A stretch of DNA of 64,000 nt. Source: Galbibacter sp038433465 (GTDB lineage Bacteria; Bacteroidota; Bacteroidia; Flavobacteriales; Flavobacteriaceae). Positions 61,001 to 64,000 of this stretch are shown here, in pieces. The position numbers and the translations under genes are program-made. The stretch lies in contig NZ_JAESVF010000001.1 in the NCBI RefSeq assembly GCF_038433465.1, positions 620,001-684,000 of the forward strand, in the 5' to 3' direction. Under the pieces are notes generated by a model. The model was not told where the DNA came from. It searched no databases and saw only the letters and a list, made by a program, of their open reading frames with translations. The number at the start of each line of letters is the position of its first letter. The stretch's first letter is position 1.

Positions 61001-61357
61001 TTGTGTATTATCGGAAAGTTGTAAAATGTTAAGCAATTTATCGTCTACTTCGGGAAAATGGTTTCCAATAATGCTTGAAGCTGTTTTATAATCTATTCCT
61101 TTTCGAATTTTGAAGAGGTACAACAACGGATTCACAATAAATTTTACAAACAAAAACATTTCAACAAGTACAAAAAGCCAAAACAAAATGAGTCGGCCAG
61201 TGGTGCCAAACCACAAAAAATATTCGAGTAAAGCAGTTAAAATAAAATAAACTAAACCAATTCCTACAAATAGTAACACCCCTTTAATCAGTTCGTTGGT
61301 GTAGTATTTTCTTAAAAACTTTTCGAGTTTTTGTTGTATGTTTTGAATTGAATTCAT
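58028..61357 (-). CDS. DUF4175-family giant membrane protein with coiled coils
   Basis: A 1109-residue protein. The start at 61357 (MNSIQNIQQKLEKF) is preferred over 61471, since the extra 38 residues are basic, non-homologous sequence. Two membrane helices lie near residues 25-95 (GVLLFVGIGLVYFILTALLE; LFWLFVLVEMFLFVKFIV) and a third near 155-175. A periplasmic beta-rich region with Ig-like repeats follows (about 200-480), then about 600 residues of Lys/Glu/Gln coiled coil and low-complexity linkers. The family is typical of Bacteroidota and unassigned in function. It overlaps ybeY and is probably co-transcribed with it. Confidence 0.85.
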   Translation of the reverse strand: MNSIQNIQQKLEKFLRKYYTNELIKGVLLFVGIGLVYFILTALLEYFLWFGTTGRLILFWLFVLVEMFLFVKFIVNPLLYLFKIRKGIDYKTASSIIGNHFPEVDDKLLNILQLSDNTQQSELLLASIQQKSERLSPIPFQSAINFKSNLKYLWYALAPIFFILIVIFLGKSNLFTDSYKRVVDYKTAYTPPAPFEFFILNDSLTTLEGKNYTLRVRVAGKLIPDNIQIAIDNNLYYLQEQSLGEFEYQFAPTSEAVDFKLTANSVTSQKYTLRVIPTPTLVNFEMKLNYPSYTEKKSEIIKSTGNAIIPEGTEITWQLQTAKTKEVSLQLADTTLFFQQKENNFQFSKNIYNNTNYTIATSNENLKNYEKLGFSISVVKDQFPEIKVEEKTDSLNLDSKVLLAQVSDDYKVDKVEIVYAPQGTDSIQKVEIPIKKSSYDRFVYAFPNNLNLKEGTNYEYYFEVTDNDKINGGKTTKSNVFNYRKLTKSEKQNNQLAQQKEGIKKLENSLEKAVENEKELQEINNINKQKEQLNFNDQKKIENFLERQKQQDELMKRYHKDLAKNLEEFREENKEKSEMNKLLQERIERQQKELEKNEKLMEELQEVADKINKEELTKKLDELGKQQKKDSRNLEQILELTKRYYTSAKAEKIKNDLKDLAEKQKAQSEKSSKENTAENQEKLNEEFNKIKEEIDALEKQNDALQQPMDLGTDAKKEEDVSKEQQEATDKLEEQEQNQSKSEGNQGESPAGEQAKQKQQNAAKKMEEMSVTMQGAMQGGEQENTAEDAAMLRQILDNLLVFSFDQEDIMKRLENYEGENLNLSVYLKKQKDLRTLFEHVDDSLFTLSLRQPMLSETINKNITDIYYNIDKTLEEFAENRFYQGISHQQYTLTSTNELADFLSESLDQMQQNMSMSASGSGGGFQLPDIIQSQKQLNEQMEKGMKKGEDGENSEEKNGNKQGEQNKQLGNEKMSGELFEIYKQQQQLRNQLEQQLNNLNGEGSKQSAKKLAQQMEQIENDLLEKGFNRTTQQKMLQLQHQLLKLEDATLKQGQDQQRESQTNTQTFQNEAKDNLPELQQYFNEVEILNRQALPLRQNYKQKVNAYFKGDD

Positions 61358-61633
61358 TGTAATTTTTTCTAAAAATAGCGCTAGTTTACTCGATAATCGA
61401 GATTTAAATGTTCCTACGTTTGTGCCAAAATCAGCCTTGAATTTTTTTATCGTATCGTGAGCTTGACTCAAGGTAGTTTACTTGAAATAAACCGTTTGTA
61501 AATTATGAATTTTAACTGACTTAGAAAATAGGTTGATTTCAGTGTTTTGTAGCGTTTTTTTAATGTGTTAAAACAGCTTCTGTAATTTTTCGAAATATTC
61601 TGTTATTTTTATGCTGAATTTAATTTATAAAAT

Positions 61634-62509
61634 ATGGCATCAGGAATTTTTGCAATTCTCGACGATATCGCTACCCTTATGGACGATGTGGCGGCAATGA
61701 GTAAAATAGCAGCCAAAAAAACGGCGGGAATTTTAGGAGACGATTTGGCGGTTAATGCCGAAAAAGCGTCTGGGTTTGCATCTTCAAGAGAAATTCCTGT
61801 GCTGTGGGCAATAACCAAAGGTTCGTTGCTAAATAAAATTATAATTTTACCAATTGCCTTTTTATTGAGTGCCTTTTTGCCGTGGGCCATTACGCTTATT
61901 TTAATTCTTGGAGGTTTGTATTTGGCATTCGAAGGAGCCGAAAAAATTTACCATTATTTTGTGCCTCACCACAACTCCAAAGCGGAAGAATTAAAAGTGG
62001 TGCAAACAAAAGAAGAAATTTTGGCGGTAGAAAAAGAGCGTATCAAAGCCGCTATTATAACCGATTTTATTTTATCGGTTGAAATTGTAATTATCGCTCT
62101 AGGGACTGTTGTTGGAGAACCAATTCTCGAACAAATTTTGGTGGTAAGTGCTATTGCATTACTTGCTACTGTTGGGGTGTATGGTATTGTTGCGCTTATT
62201 GTTAGAATGGACGAAGCAGGTTATAAATTAATTGATAAAAGCAAAAGTAAAAACAGCATTTTACACAAAATTGGCGAACTCTTAGTAAGTGCGCTTCCAA
62301 AGGTAATTAAGGCACTTAGCATTATAGGTACGCTTGCTTTATTGTTGGTTTCTGGTGGAATTTTTAATCATAACATTGATTTTTTTCATCATCTTTTTCC
62401 GTGGATGCCAACCATGCTTAAAGAGTTTCTTTTAGGTTTGATTATTGGATTTATTGTGCTGTTTGTTTTTCAAATCTTCAGTAAATTATTTAAAAAAGCA
62501 AAGCATTAA
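61634..62509 (+). CDS. DUF808/YedI-family inner-membrane protein
   Basis: A 291-residue membrane protein of the DUF808/YedI family. The N-terminal cytoplasmic block is diagnostic: MASGIFAILDDIATLMDDVAAMSKIAAKKTAGILGDDLAVNAE, followed by FASSREIPVLWAITKGSLLNK and several membrane helices (about 65-100, 140-165, 170-200, 225-250, 262-288). The function is unknown. It is transcribed alone, divergent from the DUF4175 gene. Confidence 0.92.
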   Translation: MASGIFAILDDIATLMDDVAAMSKIAAKKTAGILGDDLAVNAEKASGFASSREIPVLWAITKGSLLNKIIILPIAFLLSAFLPWAITLILILGGLYLAFEGAEKIYHYFVPHHNSKAEELKVVQTKEEILAVEKERIKAAIITDFILSVEIVIIALGTVVGEPILEQILVVSAIALLATVGVYGIVALIVRMDEAGYKLIDKSKSKNSILHKIGELLVSALPKVIKALSIIGTLALLLVSGGIFNHNIDFFHHLFPWMPTMLKEFLLGLIIGFIVLFVFQIFSKLFKKAKH

Positions 62510-62563
62510 TTTTCAGCATAAATTATAAGTAAAGAAGCGATAGTTTACAACTGTTGCTGAAAA
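62510..62563. repeat. Wide 9 bp inverted repeat after the DUF808 gene
   Basis: TTTTCAGCA (62510-62518) and TGCTGAAAA (62555-62563) are perfect complements with a 36 bp loop. No T-run follows; it could be a weak terminator or a remnant of a repeat. Confidence 0.35.
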
Positions 62564-62696
62564 GTATCAGTATTACCATAAAATTAAGAATTTGGTTGCC
62601 AATTATTCGGTAACTTGCTACGTTTAAAAATTAACCCAAGAAGGTCTACATACTTTTATAGGCGTTCCCTCTAATCTAAAAATAATTTATTTACAG

Positions 62697-63869
62697 ATGA
62701 AAAAGCTATTCATAACAGCTACAGCCGTTGTTATTTCTGTAACAGCACAGGCACAAGACGAATTGATTAAATCGCTCGACGGAAATACGAGTTTAAGCGC
62801 AAAAGAAGGTTTTATGTTTAAACCACTTATTAACCTTGAAAGAACTTCAGTAAAAAATCAAGGAAGTAGCGGAACGTGTTGGAGCTATTCTGGGAATTCT
62901 TTCATTGAATCTGAAATGTTGAGAGAAGGCAAAACTCCTGTTGATATTTCTGAAATTTATACAGCTAGATGTGTGTACATCGAAAAAGCTAAAAATTATG
63001 TGCGTATGCACGGAAATGTAAGTTGGGGTGACGGTGGAGAATTGCACGATGTGATGAATATTTACAAAAAGTACGGGGCGCTTCCGCAAGAGGTTTATAC
63101 AGGTTTAAATTACGGTACCGATATCAATAGGTTTGGCGAAATGCAAGCAATATTGAAAGGGATGCTCGATGGAATTATTCAGAATAAAAACGGAAATTTA
63201 ACTCCAAATTGGATTACAGCTTTTACCGCTGTGTTAGATAGCTACCTTGGTCAAGTTCCAGAATCGTTTACTTACAACGGAAAAACATACACGCCACAAA
63301 GTTTTGCTCAAGAAGTAATTGGGATTAATGCCAACGATTATGTTGAGCTAACTTCAATTCCAGACGAGCCATTATACCAAGATGTATTTTTAGCGGTTCC
63401 AGACAATTGGAGTTTTGATTATGCGTACAATATCAGTACAACCGATTTGATTTCTACAATCGATAATGCTTTAGACAAAGGATATACAGTAGGTTGGGCT
63501 GCCGATGTGAGTGAAAAATATTTTAGTTGGAAAAACGGCGTTGCGTATGTACCTGAAACCGAATACGCAAAAATGTCTGCTGAAGAAAAAGAATCGCTTT
63601 TTAGCGGTCCGAAAGACGAACTTACAATTACTGCTGAATTAAGACAGCAAGCTTTTGATAATTATAGCACTACCGACGATCATGCGATGCAAATTGTTGG
63701 AAAAGCAAAAGATCAAAACAATAAAGAATATTACATTGTTAAAAATTCTTGGGGAACAAAAAATGACTACGAAGGTTATTTATACGTTACTAAAAACTAT
63801 GTAATGTATAAAACTACTGCGCTTTTACTTAACAAAGCTGGTATTCCAAAAAATATTTATAAAGGATAG
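62697..63869 (+). CDS. C1-family (papain-like) cysteine peptidase, aminopeptidase C-like
   Basis: A 390-residue exported protein with a signal peptide (ends at TAQAQDE). The catalytic set of the C1 clan is complete: Gln and Cys in VKNQGSSGTCWSYSGNSFIE, His in STTDDHAMQIVG, Asn in YYIVKNSWGTKNDYEGYLYV. The layout and the MSAEEKESLFSG insert fit the bleomycin-hydrolase/PepC branch. An exported copy would act on peptides in the periplasm or outside. The 5' gap shows no strong promoter by eye. Confidence 0.9.
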   Translation: MKKLFITATAVVISVTAQAQDELIKSLDGNTSLSAKEGFMFKPLINLERTSVKNQGSSGTCWSYSGNSFIESEMLREGKTPVDISEIYTARCVYIEKAKNYVRMHGNVSWGDGGELHDVMNIYKKYGALPQEVYTGLNYGTDINRFGEMQAILKGMLDGIIQNKNGNLTPNWITAFTAVLDSYLGQVPESFTYNGKTYTPQSFAQEVIGINANDYVELTSIPDEPLYQDVFLAVPDNWSFDYAYNISTTDLISTIDNALDKGYTVGWAADVSEKYFSWKNGVAYVPETEYAKMSAEEKESLFSGPKDELTITAELRQQAFDNYSTTDDHAMQIVGKAKDQNNKEYYIVKNSWGTKNDYEGYLYVTKNYVMYKTTALLLNKAGIPKNIYKG

Positions 63870-63883
63870 AATTTCTTTGTAAC

Positions 63884-64000
63884 TGCCTGAAAAGTCTACG
63901 GATGTCATTCTGAATTTATTTCGGAATCTTACCTTACTAACACAAGGTTTAATAAGATACGGAGTGAAGCTTTATATGATAAAAATGAACTTTTCAGGCA
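63884..64000 (+). repeat. 117 bp element with perfect 12 bp terminal inverted repeats
   Basis: TGCCTGAAAAGT at 63884-63895 and ACTTTTCAGGCA at 63989-64000 are exact reverse complements, bounding a 117 bp segment that ends at the window edge. Inside is an imperfect hairpin, ATTCTGAA...TTCGGAAT, of the type seen in Bacteroidota dispersed repeats. No ORF lies in it. It may be a miniature inverted-repeat element or a large terminator-like structure. Confidence 0.7.

Noticed and set aside
61358..61471. 38-residue N-terminal extension of the DUF4175 protein
   Set aside because: The extension is basic and unlike the family; the ATG at 61357 gives the expected membrane-protein N-terminus.

Overview
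The window looks like a low-GC chromosome segment of a marine or plant/algal-detritus-associated Flavobacteriaceae species (phylum Bacteroidota). Evidence is a SusC/SusD pair, many SPI and lipoprotein signal peptides typical of the phylum, promoters of the TTTG-N19-TAnnTTTG type, and family members such as DUF4175, OmpH lipoprotein, GIN-domain and DUF2007 proteins. No rRNA, tRNA, transposase, prophage or CRISPR array was seen.

Layout. (1) 1-7472: a tightly packed + strand run of twelve genes dominated by redox/oxidative-damage families: SelO (5' end cut by the window), DM13 protein, AhpD-like, redoxin, DUF427, MsrA, hydrolase-OsmC fusion, aldo/keto reductase and a degenerate sigma-like protein. 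(2) 7473-8796: lpxH and a QueD/PTPS homologue on the minus strand. (3) 8967-14089: an Oar-like TonB receptor with a secreted phosphodiesterase, and a convergent Crp/Fnr-like regulator. (4) 14169-37082: a pectin utilisation locus. It has a well-formed promoter with an abutting LacI-type operator, then susC, susD, a DUF5123-like surface lipoprotein, two PL1 pectate lyases (one fused to a CE8 pectin methylesterase), two GH28, GH43, GH95, GH3-PA14 and a double esterase. Together these would capture pectin at the surface, remove methyl and acetyl groups, cut the galacturonan backbone and strip side chains. (5) 37189-44622: a 2OG-Fe(II) oxygenase, then a TPP riboswitch and thiS-thiC-tenI-like-thiD-thiE-thiG-thiH; thiF is absent. 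(6) 45061-50147: CDF metal transporter, rpiB, an AT-rich 0.7 kb gap, a DUF2007 protein, a small TTG-start membrane ORF and rnr. (7) 50349-63869: small envelope and transport genes, OmpH, a methyltransferase, mnmG flanked by two parS-like palindromes, ybeY, a DUF4175 giant, DUF808 protein and a C1 peptidase.

Non-coding structure is unusually rich. A ~165 bp dispersed repeat occurs as an inverted pair (35.1 and 44.8 kb). A 142-150 bp tandem repeat array splits the thiamine operon. Short GC-rich palindromes of 20-22 bp sit cleanly inside copies of both repeats, with uninterrupted copies visible for comparison. A 117 bp element with perfect 12 bp terminal inverted repeats closes the window.

All functions are read from motifs and family knowledge; no searches were run. 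Residue positions are approximate unless a single residue is named.
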